In this document: one piece after another, positions 21,412-32,500 of the stretch
How the letters are laid out: every line of letters starts with the position of its first letter
Numbering within the stretch: position 1 is the stretch's first letter
Source of the DNA: Caenorhabditis remanei
Lineage: Eukaryota; Nematoda; Chromadorea; Rhabditida; Rhabditidae
Reading direction: 5' to 3'
Length of the DNA: 64,000 nt
Assembly (NCBI RefSeq): GCF_010183535.1
Contig: NC_071328.1
Span: 11,532,001 to 11,596,000, forward strand
Translations under genes and position numbers: made by a program
Notes under the pieces: model-generated
Database searches by the model: none
What the model was told of the DNA's origin: nothing
The model's input: only the letters and a program-made list of their open reading frames with translations

Positions 21412-23642
21412 ATGTCTCGCCACCGTAACATTCGAAATATCAATATTGAAGATGGTGAGTTTTAACATTTTTTAAATCTTATTCTCTGACGTCACCCTGC
21501 TTTTCAGAAATGGACGACGATTATGATGATTATGATGATTATGAAGACGAGGAAGAATCAGAGAGTCAGTTTTTGTTCTATTCGAAACTTCTAATTATTG
21601 AATTATCCAGAACCGTACACCTACGACCGCAACTCTCTATCAGCTAATTACTATACGTATTTGACTGATAGTGGTCGCAATTCTCCCACTCCGACGGCTC
21701 CACCGCCCGCAGCTAATGTCCCCACATCATCCTACTATCCACCAGTTTCCACAGCCGCTCCCACCGTAGCTCCTGCATTTTCGGCTTCCATAGTTAGAAA
21801 TATGACAGCCCCATTACTTCAACAACATCAGAAGCCGCCGAAAAACGTGAATAATCGTCCGAGCACTCCACAAGGGTCTAGTAACGTTAATACTCCAAAA
21901 AGAACACAGCAAGTTAAAAATGTAAGTTCTAGAACATAATCAAAGTAATTAATTTTCCTTTTTCAGCTACAAGCAGAGTCTGCGACTCCTAATGTAAGCC
22001 GCCCGTCCTCTGAAGTTGATTTAACTGCTTACCGCCGCAATCAGCTCCAGAATATAGCAAAAGCTCCTTCAGTCCCACGAAAGACTCCGAAACCAAGAGT
22101 TGCTGAAAAAGATTTGATCAATCTTATTGTTGTTGGACATGTTGATGCGGGAAAAAGTACTTTGATGGGTCATTTGTTACATGATGTGAGTTTTCAAACT
22201 GAATTAGTCTCAATCAACTCATGTTTATTCTTATAGCTGGAAGTAATCGACACTCGGACTATTGACAAATTCAGGCACGAAGCAGCCAGAAGTGGGAAAG
22301 CGTCGTTTGCCTACGCATGGGTTCTCGATGAAACGGAAGAAGAACGGTAAATGAATTGACAGCTTCTACCGTAATCCTTTTAATAATACATCTTCCTTTC
22401 AGTGAACGTGGAGTAACGATGGATATCGGAAGAACAAGCTTCGAAACTTCTAATCGTCGAATCGTCCTTCTCGACGCTCCAGGACATAAGGATTTCATTT
22501 CAAACATGATTACTGGAACATCACAAGCAGACGCTGCTATTCTGGTGGTGAATGCAACAACTGGTGAATTCGAAACAGGGTTTGAGAATGGAGGACAAAC
22601 GAAAGAGCACGCGTTGTTGCTTAGAAGTTTAGGTGTAACTCAACTGGTGGTTGCTGTTAATAAACTAGATACTGTGGAGTGGTCGTTCGAAAGATTTGAA
22701 GAGATTCGAAACAATCTATCAGTTTTCTTAACTCGTCAAGCTGGATTTTCCAAGCCAATCTTCGTGCCGGTATCTGGATTCACCGGAGAGAACTTAGTGA
22801 AAAGGATGGATTTGAATTGGTATGACGGACCATGTTTATTGGAGTTAATAGGTGAGTTTTAGAGATCAATTCCACTCAAAGAAATGATAAATTTTAGACA
22901 ACTTCGTGGCTCCACAACCTCCATCGGACGGTCCGTTAAGAATTGGTATTAGCGATGTCCATAAAGTGTCTGCCAATCAGGTCGTCGTCAGTGGAAAGAT
23001 GGAGTCTGGAGAAGTTGACAAAGACGATAAGGTGTATATTATGCCAAGTGTTATACCTGCCACAATCAAAGGTAAGTTAACAATCATTTCAACCTAAAAT
23101 TTCTTATAAACGCTTTTGCAGATTGCGCGAGTAATAATGGCTCAAAACACTACTTTGCTGGAGATTATATTATGTTTACTCTACAAGGAACATTCGAACC
23201 TGAATCTGTTCAAGTTGGTTCAGTTGTCGTCAAATCCGGACCAGATACTCTGATCCCGTCTAGAAAGTTCCAAGTTCGATTAGTGGTATTTGAAATTGCA
23301 ACGCCGATCATCAAGGTAACTTATAGCATTATTTTCGTGTCTTTCAACAATTATTTATTCATTTTTCAGGGAGCAAAATCCGAATTATATGCGCATTCTC
23401 TATGCATCCCGTGCACGTTCACAAAGCTCATCCACACAATTAACAAATCGAATGGAGAAGTTTTGAAACAGAAACCACGTTTCATTGCGAAAGGAATGTC
23501 TGCTGTTGTTGAAATTGAAACTGATCATGATGTTGCAATCGAAGCATTCACGAGTTGTCGAGCACTCGGAAGGGTCACATTCAGATCGGGTGGAAACACA
23601 ATTGCCGCAGGAATTGTAGAAAAATCTATTACCCCTCAATGA
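21412..23642 (+). CDS. hbs-1: HBS1-like translational GTPase, ribosome rescue
   Basis: GTPase of the eRF3/EF1A family that works with Pelota/Dom34 to split stalled ribosomes in no-go and non-stop decay. Exons: 21412-21454, 21508-21564, 21611-21921, 21967-22185, 22237-22346, 22403-22851, 22898-23071, 23122-23315, 23370-23642; about 609 residues. The N terminus [20 protein letters not shown] resembles HBS1L, followed by a Pro/Ser/Thr-rich linker. G motifs are complete: GHVDAGKST (G1), the switch I region with [17 protein letters not shown] (G3) and NKLD (G4). Two EF1A-like beta-barrel domains follow, with [18 protein letters not shown] near the end. The ERGVT.D segment and the N-terminal domain distinguish it from EF1A. 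The symbol is given by family; the worm locus name is from memory. Confidence 0.94.
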
Positions 23643-23956
23643 TTCATTCACGTTCACACTCTCTTTATATACATTTTTCCCGCTGACCATTCTTGTGATT
23701 TTCTATATTCGCCAGTTGTTCTTTTATTTCTATTGCTTATATCTCAAATTTCTAGGGTTTTCGATAAATCATCATTGTTACCAAATTTATCGAATGTAGA
23801 AAATCGTAAACAGCAACAATTTGATAACATATTAGAGATCCCTCGAAAGAATTCAAAAAGTTGAATTGGTGAAAGTGTGCACGGTGTTCAGGGGTACTCG
23901 CATATTAAGAACAGAAGTAAATTAATATATTAATGCCGTAGAGGGGGAAGACCGAT
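23643..23956. other. Convergent 3' region
   Basis: This is 314 bp between the HBS1 stop (plus) and the stop of the Ser-rich gene (minus). It holds two 3' UTRs. No coding or repeat signal is apparent. Confidence 0.6.
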
Positions 23957-25356
23957 TTAGTTGAGCATCTTGTGAACCTCAATTTTCTCCGAACGTCCGA
24001 TGGCACCAGTGACCGACCATGACTCTTGAGAGCACTCATTCGAGAAGTTGATTCTGAAAGAAAAGTAATTTAGCAGCGCACAGAATTACTCAATTTACTT
24101 CATATTGCCCGCGGAATCGGTAGTGATTGTCAACTTCACTGGCTGCTTTTTGATAGTCGGTGGAACTTTATGGACGATAGGCGCGATTTTCGGAGTCATC
24201 AAAGGGGGAATGTGGGTCCTGAGAAAATAAAATGCATAGATGAATATGAATTCACAACTTACTTGGAAGAAGCCGCAGATGCATATGATCCGGTGGAGGC
24301 GCTGACACGTTTTGATGGAAGAAGGCGGGAAGAATTTGGAGAATAATAGACTGGAGGGTTCATGAGAGATGGAATACGACTTTTGGAATGGCTCGAGTTG
24401 GCTGATCTGAAAAAGATCACGCGATTAAATTAATAATTTTGGAGCTTCTTACCCTTGATATGGACTATTTTGAGAGAATGAAGAGGACATCGGAGTGCTG
24501 TAAGTGCTAGAAGTAGCCAACCTGGAAAAAGGATGATTTTTAACTTGTTATTTGCGTCGCTCACTTCGCTTCCTTTGGTTTTTTCATATCCTGTCTCCAA
24601 TCTCCTACTTTTTCCCATCCACCATATCTCTCTTTGTTTTTCTTTTCATAAGAAATCAAATTTCTTGGAGGCAGCTCTCCGACTTTTCTGAAAGTATCAA
24701 ACGAGTTGCTGACATTGAAATTGTCGGCTCTGTTAGAAGATTCAGAATTTCTTTTGACTGTTCTCCAATCTCCGTCAGCGATTCCGTCTTCGTGTTTGTT
24801 CTCATTCGAAACCGAAATATTATCATTCTGAAACTCTTTGTCTCTCATATAAGCCGAAGTGACAGTTTCTTGCGAACAACTCTTCGCAACTGACAACTCC
24901 GACATTCTGGAGACACACGAAGTGAACGAGACTTCCGAAATGCTATCAGTATCATCGTGGTCATGCGGAAGTGGTGTCGAAGTCCGCTGAACGATATCTT
25001 CGTTATCGAAGAACGTGTCAGTAGTGTTGAGAGATGCGGTAGAAATCGACACGACACGTCTCCTCTTCCCAGCTTCCAAAACTTCCGATTCGACAGTGGT
25101 ACTAACGAGAGATGCCAACGAAGGACATGGTGAAAGTCTAGAGATGAACATTTAAATCAAAGTAGTTAAGATGATAATGTATACCTCTGGGAGTCCGATT
25201 CGTAACTAACATGTTTCTTGTCGGCGCCGTTGAAATCGACTCTGAAAAAATATTTTCTTGTGTTTGCTTCGAGTACTCAAACTCATGAGTTATAACCCAC
25301 TTTATTTTTCCGTTTTCGTCGGTTAGAAGTGAAAAGCTTACAGTTGATTCAGACAT
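23957..25356 (-). CDS. Ser/Thr-rich protein of unknown function
   Basis: I do not recognise a family. Exons (minus): 25301-25356, 25185-25241, 24565-25137, 24453-24521, 24263-24406, 24099-24218, 23957-24053; about 371 residues with all phases agreeing. The first intron needs the donor GTGGGT after the codons for GKIK, which gives the consistent frame. The N terminus (VSFSLLTDENGKIKVDFNGA) and C terminus (KLTITTDSAGNMKINFSNE) carry a similar beta-strand-like pattern ending in 'GxxKxxF', possibly an internal repeat. The large middle is Ser/Asp/Asn-rich and probably disordered, with likely phosphorylation sites. It contains a short Trp-bearing motif, GGWEKVGDWRQDMKKP. It does not share its promoter with any gene nearby: the upstream 1.2 kb runs to the let-526 3' end. 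Confidence 0.8.
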
Positions 25357-26549
25357 TGTTAATGATGGTTAGTTACCTAAAACATTAGATACTCAGCTTG
25401 GGAGAGAACGCGATCAATCATGATGACGATATCGATAATGTTTGAAAACTATAACATCGAGTAATTTAAGTTATTACATGAAAAAGGCAAAACTTCAAGG
25501 AGCTATTGTCGAAATAAAAAAGTTCCGACTTTTTTTTTCACGTCAGAATGCAGACACAGTAGTAATTTTGTACTGAGTCTGCATTTTGTCGTAAGAAAAA
25601 ATGTCGGAACTTTTTTATTTTGATAATAAGATAATTGTTTTAGAAATAGTTGTTCTGCACAAATTTTGTAAGTTTTCTCATTAAGTTTTCAGCAAATCAA
25701 CATAAAAAACCACACGAAAGCGTTGCTTTGCCAAGTGAAAAGAGATGATGGATGATGAAACATTTTTGTTTAAAGGCGCATTGAATTATTTTCCTTTAGA
25801 ACTTCGTCGCGATACCGTACTTTGCAGTTTTTTTGAACACTTGTTTTTAAAACCAGTAAGAGTACAATTAATTTTCAAGTGAACAGATGTTTTCCGTTTT
25901 CTGAAAGTTGTGTGGATGTGAGATGCTTCAAGAGAATTAGTTTTGAATGATGTTTATTCATTCTATTCGAATACAGAGATAAAAAGTTATATCATAATGA
26001 TAACCAATCATAATGAGGGCGCGTTTCAAGGGGACCAAAAAAGGAGCATAAAATAGTCAATAACCGAAATTTAATGATGTTTGCAGAGATGTGGGGGTAG
26101 GAAGAGTAACATAGAAGTGGTTGTGAAAGGTGTTAAAAATTGTGGATAGTAAAATCACGGGAAGAGAGATTTTTGAGGTGTTGAGAGTGGGGAAGAAATA
26201 AATTAATATCGCAGTAAAATTTAAAACTAATTTCTATGAAACAGACAATGTAATTGGAGGGGGGAGACCTCCGAGTTGGTTAAAAGCAAGAAATTCGGTT
26301 TAAAAAGAAAACGAATCAGAGTTTTTCGTTGATATATAGTACACGCATTTCACTGAAAACAAGAATTAACCCGCATATTCAGACAGCAAACAAATTTGAG
26401 ATAGGGAGGACTTGAAAAGAGTTTTTTGAAAAATGAACAATGAAAAGATCACAAAAATGGGTAGTAGATCTGAATGGAGAGAAAAATAGGAAAATGGAAC
26501 TAAAAAATGAAACAAAAAGAGAAAAAGAGACTAGAGAGATGAAAGATGT
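25357..26549. other. Gene-free interval with a hairpin, downstream of let-526
   Basis: This is 1.2 kb between the Ser-rich gene start and the let-526 stop, both on the minus strand. It should hold the let-526 3' UTR and the promoter of the Ser-rich gene. The plus strand is purine-rich over 26030-26545. The only distinct structure is the inverted repeat at 25504-25625. Confidence 0.6.
25504..25625. repeat. Inverted repeat, about 120 bp
   Basis: Two arms of about 50 nt pair almost perfectly around a 20-nt loop: the left arm contains AATAAAAAAGTTCCGAC and TGCAGACACAG, the right arm their complements (CTGAGTCTGCA and GTCGGAACTTTTTTATT). It looks like a small foldback element or a transcribed hairpin. 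No coding potential is seen. Confidence 0.8.
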
Positions 26550-29500
26550 TTAGGCAACAGCAGTTGTTAATGCACCATCGTTTTGAGCAGCTTCACTTAA
26601 TGTCCCGTTCGTTGATACCGATGATTTTGATTTATCAAACCCATTCGTCAAACATGCTCTCTTTGTTGGAGGTGGAGAACGAGATTGCTGAAATCAGAGA
26701 CATTTTATCACAATGAATCAAATTAAAAATACTTAGAATCAATTAAAATATAAGACACTCACCTCGTCGATAAGTGCAGCGGCGGACCGTTTCTGGGATA
26801 ATCGAAGTGATTCCGACTCGTAGCCATCACAAGATTCACCCTCATCTGTATCTTTTTTCGACTCTTCTTCTTCATTTTTATGATGATTCTCGTACGACGA
26901 GATACCTTCTGAAGATGACGGCCTATTCGTGTCGCATTCTACTGTGCCATTTCCATGAATGTTCTCCGATGGTGTGATAACTTCTTCGACTGTTTCCTTC
27001 GGGGGCTCCTCCACTGGGGGCTCTTCTACAGGTTTCTTCTTCTCTGGTTCGGGTTCGGAAGCACTTGGAGATTCTTTTTCGTCCATCATACTTGGTTGGT
27101 ATCCTGGAATCAGCTTGACGACGGCTTTAGAAATTACTGCTCGACAAAATAACAAACCTTCAGAGTAAGTGATTTTCAGTGGCTCAGGAATATCTTCTCC
27201 GAACTCCTTTACATACTCTTGAATTTCGTATAATGTGTCAGCAACCATTCCAGCTACACGAGAGTCCATCTGAAATTAAGAAAATAAATTATAAGCGTTT
27301 CTTCTTGTTTTTCTAACTTTCTCTTTTCGCTCTATTGATAATAAACTTACCAACTGGCTCATGGTGAACTGTAGCAGACGTGTTTGATGTTTCAAATAGA
27401 TTTTGTACGCCTGTGGAACTTTCACCAATAGTCGAAGCATCGAAGCAGCACGACGAAGCATTCCAACTGATGTTCCCATCAGTTCTGGATTATCACGAAG
27501 AGCATTCATTCCATGAGCTTGCATAACTTGGTGCATGTTCTGATCAGCTGAATCGACGAAAAGGATGAGATTCGAAATAGTGGTGGTTTCCATTGCACAA
27601 ATAAAGCAAACGGCTTCAGAAGCGATACAGAGAGCGTTGAGAATGACGATGGCAAATTCTCTGAAAATGAGAAAATTCAATAAAATGCCACGATACGGAA
27701 AAATCTTACCGATAATGAGTTTCCTCATTCATAGTGAGCAATCTAGACAGAATATGAACAAATTGCTCAACTCTAGACCAGGATCCAGTTGACAAGAACA
27801 TATCGACATTCCGTTCAATCACTACCATTTTGCACATAATTTCTAACGAATAATCTCTTGGTGACACGGGAGCCGGTATCGTTGAATCAGTGGCTTCTGG
27901 TACTCTTGACACTGCCCATCTCAGCAATCCATCGTAAATTGGGTAGGCAATCGCATCCGGAAGTTCGTACAAATTCAACGAGACACTCATATGAGTGAGC
28001 ATCACAAACGCATCATCTCTCAATGTATTCGCCGTTTCAACCATCTGTGCAGTTGTTACATCAGCCTCATCGAGAATTGATCTTTCTTTCGCTCTTTTTT
28101 CATCTTCAGTAAGCGATTTCGGATCTTTCTTCAGTTCTTCCAAATTCAAAACAGCACCAGGTCTCTTGGTGGAGATTTTGCGTTCGTTGACATTCAGTCT
28201 CATGAATCTACCGATGATGAACAACAACGCCTCGTTTTTAGCCATAAGATGATCGCTTCCGGGAACAAACGAGAAACCTCTCAGGATATTGGAAAGAGCG
28301 AGTGCTCGATGCGCAAGATCGTCCATTGCTTTACTTCTCGGTGAAAGCGCAGTTTGTCGTGGCCACGCTAGCTCTACTTCATGCTTGCAATCGGACAGTT
28401 CATCGGGGCGAGCTCCACGCATCAAAAGTACGTCTTTCTCTGTTTCGTCTTCGATCTCTTCTTTTTTCACGTTTAGTTCTAAGGAAGTTTCTATCTCCTC
28501 GTCATCATCCTTCATATATTTCGAAAATACAGGCCGTGGGCGTGTTTTCTCATGGAACAATTTGTCACGAAGTCGAGTAGCAATTCTTTCGGCCAGACCT
28601 CCGCCTAATCCAACAGAATTTCGTTCAGCAACAAACTTAGAACTTATAGAGTTATCAATCAAACTTTCAGCATCTCGTTCAGTATGTTCTCGAGTTACAC
28701 GCTTCAGAAGTGACACTGGAATGGATTCATCTCGATAGTGGACTTGAAGACCATTTCGTGACATCTGAAACGGGTATTTTTAATGCAAATAGATGAAGTG
28801 ATACACAGTTTTCTACATTTCATATTTCAAAAGACTCACCATGGTGAAGGTTGCGGTCTTATCGCTTCCTTTTCTCGGAACAACTGGCATTTTTGCGACT
28901 ATCATTTTCATGTCTTCGTTCCGTTCCGGTTTCATCAATTTATCTATGAGTTCTTCCGAATCATCTAATATTATGGGCTTTCCAGGTTCAGTTAGTTGGA
29001 ATTCCGATGGATAAAGAATGGAAAGAGTTGCATAAAGATGCTCCACTATAACATTCACAAGTCCTGGCATTTGTTGCAGAGATGGTTGTGGATTCGTATC
29101 GTCATAGAGAAGTACATTCAGAGCATTGATAGCCCAAATCGCTTCTGCTTCCAGTCCAGATCGAAGAGACATAATCAGACGTCGTGGTGTTGCATTGATC
29201 AACTCTCGAGCATAAACTTTCCTTCTTTTGACTTGAGCTTGAGATGTTGCTGTAGCTTCAATGCAGCCTGGTGGATACTGATGTTGATGTTGTTGGCTCA
29301 TCATATGTTGGGTCGGCTGAGAAGATGACGGAATGTGAGCTTGTCCTGGAGTTGCCAATGTACTGGCGAGATAGCTTCCAGCGGTCGGTGTTGGTTGACC
29401 AGATGTCGATGGTGGAACAATTGGGATGGTAGCTGCAAGTGGTTGAGGTGTTGGTGCTGTTGCTCTTGATGGCGGAGCTGCTGAAACTATTCGATCATAT

Positions 29501-32500
29501 TACTAGAACATTTGAGGTTTAACTTTATCACTATGGCATATTGTTAGTTCTAGACTGAAACACAGTTAAATACAAAACGAAAACTCACGAGTTCCATATC
29601 TTGCTTGCTTTCCACTCGACCCGGACCCTCCAGATGGAGAAGCTGCTCCCTGAGCTGGTGGTGGAGGTTGCATTCGGTTCTGCTGAGCACCAGGTGGAAC
29701 TGGTCCGCCGGGATATGGGTATGGAGGACGTGGTGCACCTGGAACTCCTTGCTGTTGTTGCTGTTGCTGTTGTTGCTGCTGGTGTTGATGATAACGTTGC
29801 TGCTGCCACGCAAGGTACTGTGCATGTTGAGGATGTTGAGGATGACTAGCATGAAAACCTGGCTGTTGTGGTGGTGGACCTCCAGGATATCCATACGGAG
29901 CTCCGGGTGGTGGAGCAAATCCGCCGGGTCTCATGGCTCCTGGTGGAGGATACCCCGGGTACCCTGGATATGGATGTTGTGGTCCAGGCGGCCCAGGAGG
30001 TCCTGGTGGTTGCTGTTGATGTTGTGGTGGCTGTCCTGGTGTTGGTGGCGCTGCACTTGTAGAAGGAGCAGGTGTCTCTGTTGGTGTACTCGTTCCAGGT
30101 TCTCCAGGTGTTGAAGTTTCGCTACTCGTTGTTGGTTGAGCATCGACTCCCGTACTAGGCAAAGACGAACTATCTGGTGTTGCACTTGGACCGGGTCCTA
30201 CACTTGGAGCACGACTTCCTGCCTGACTACCTCCGGTAGCAGATGAAGGATCAACTTGCAATGTGGAAGCAGGCGCCGGGGTTGGTGGTTGATTTGAGGC
30301 AGATGGCGTTGCTGGTTGAGTATTGGAACCACTTGCTGGAGCTGCTTGAGACGATGGAGCAGTTGGAGGCGCCGGCGTTGTTGAGGGAGCAGGCGTAGAA
30401 GCCTGCTGAGCCTGCGCGGCTTGAGCTTGAGCAGCTTGTGCTTGGGCTGCAGCCTGTTGTTGAGCATGATGATGAGCAGCAGCAGCCTGTTGATGAGCGT
30501 GTTGCTGCGCGTACCACTGTCTCTGATGTTCATCCATTTCTTGCATATGCTGTGGCATCGGTGCTCTCATCGCTTGTGCTCCCGGTGGTGGAGCTCCCGG
30601 TGCTCCTGGAGGCCTCTGATGACCTGGGTACTGTCCTGGAGAGAATGCATTCATATGTTGATAGCCAGGGTGGCCAGGGTGTGGAGGAGGCATCATTCCA
30701 TGTTGTTGATAGTAATGATAGTTGGGATCCATACCCGGATGACCAGGGAATTGGGGTGGTGCTCCTGGTGGTCCTCCTGGTGCTCCGTTACCTGCAAAAA
30801 AGCGAATCATTTATAGAAAATAGATGTTATAATATATTCTTTTTTTGAACTTAAATCCCAATCTACCTAGTGGGTGGTACCCTGGAGGAAAAAAACCACG
30901 ACTGCGATAAAACTGTTCACTACGAGAAATGTGTCCTTGCGACGGCTGTGGTGGATAAGCGCCTGGATATCCTTGCATGGGATAACTACTTGCAGGAGAT
31001 CTTTGCGATGATGACCCGGGTGATGGTTGTCCTGATGAGCTATTCGGAACTTGTAGATAACCATTTTGTAGTGATGGATTATATGATTGAGACTGTTGTG
31101 CAGGCATTGGATACCACGTCGCCGATGCATTCGCCATTCTCACTAAATCTGGGTGCTGGCTGAGCTGTGTCGGTGGTGGAACAATTTCAAGTTGTGATTG
31201 ATAATGTGGCGGTAATTGATTAGAGTGAGAAGTGGATGGGGTGGTGGAGCGTGTTGATGATTTCGATGAACGCCCACCACCTCCGCCTCGTTTGCCCCTC
31301 GTCGACACTTTGAGAAGCACGGAAGTGAGCACACGGTGCTGTTAGTCTCTGTTGAAAACTAATTATGAATCGGGGAGAAAATCATAAGGAAGCGTGAAAA
31401 GGAGAGAGGAAGAGAGAAAAAGAGCTCCGCGGCGAAAGAGAGAAAGAGGAGGTCGGTGAAGGGAGAACTTTTTTGCGAATTAATGAATGCAATTTATAGT
31501 CAAAAAAGTGTTTCACCCTTTTATACTATGAAACATCTGACTTTGAAAGTGAAAATTACAGGAAAAAATTGACAATGTTTTTTGTGAAAATGTATTGTGT
31601 AAGCCAGCGAAACTAATTTTCAAAATTATAAGATGGTTTCGGAGGCGAACTTAGGAAAGTATGAAAATGATGTAAATTCTCCATTAAATTCGACTAATTC
31701 GGCTCACGAGACGGACGTTTACTGTTTTTCTGTCAATAGAATCCACCTCAGCGTTCACGTCTCTAATTAGAACACGTGAAAACGTTTACTTCTTCGAAAG
31801 ACAGGTCAGGGGGCATATTAATAAAAGAAGAAAAAGAAAGAGTGCATCTGTACTTGGCGGCGCAAAAAGATACAAATTGATGAGAGAGAGAACCATAAAA
31901 GTGGGCGGTGCTTATACTGGTACAGAAAGCCGGCAAGAAAGCGACACAAAGGAACGTGAAAGATAGAGTCAGCGAGATTTTAGACGAGCAGACGCCATCA
32001 AAACATCGACGAAAACGTAGAAGAAAACAAAAATAGAAGGGAAAAGGATAGAGGAAAAGAGAGGAGAGGCGTGGCCTGTGTTGTAGAAAAGCGACATCAC
32101 CTAGAAGAAGAAAAGGAGAAGAAATGAAGAGAACTGACAAGCGTCGTCATCGTCGTGCAATAGCGCAACCAGTACATTGAGACAAAAATGAGTGATTTAC
32201 GTTTTGAAAATTAGAAAGAAAAAGACACGGGAAAAGAGAAATTGGTAGAGAAAAGAGAAAGAAGAAACGGAGAAGAAAAATTGTCCCAAGAAGCGTATAA
32301 GGTGTGATAAGCGAAATAACAACATCGACGAGGGAAAAATGAATGCAGAGTAAGCAAAATGACCTTTTTCGTGTTTTTCTTCGAATGTCAGCATGTTTTA
32401 AGTGAAATAATCTTCAAAATAAATATGCTTACGTCTATACATCTCTTTTTCGATATCAAAACGGAGTTGAACGGTTCAATCAGGGACAGTAGCCAGCTAA

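Noticed and set aside
28302..28738. Long plus-strand open frames opposite let-526 coding exons
   Set aside because: They are antisense shadows of the BAF250_C exons and carry the reversed codon bias; no splice structure or family.
29601..30848. Plus-strand open frames of 80-170 residues rich in Leu/Val/Trp/Arg
   Set aside because: They are complements of the Pro/Gln/Gly-rich let-526 exon; composition follows directly from the repeats.
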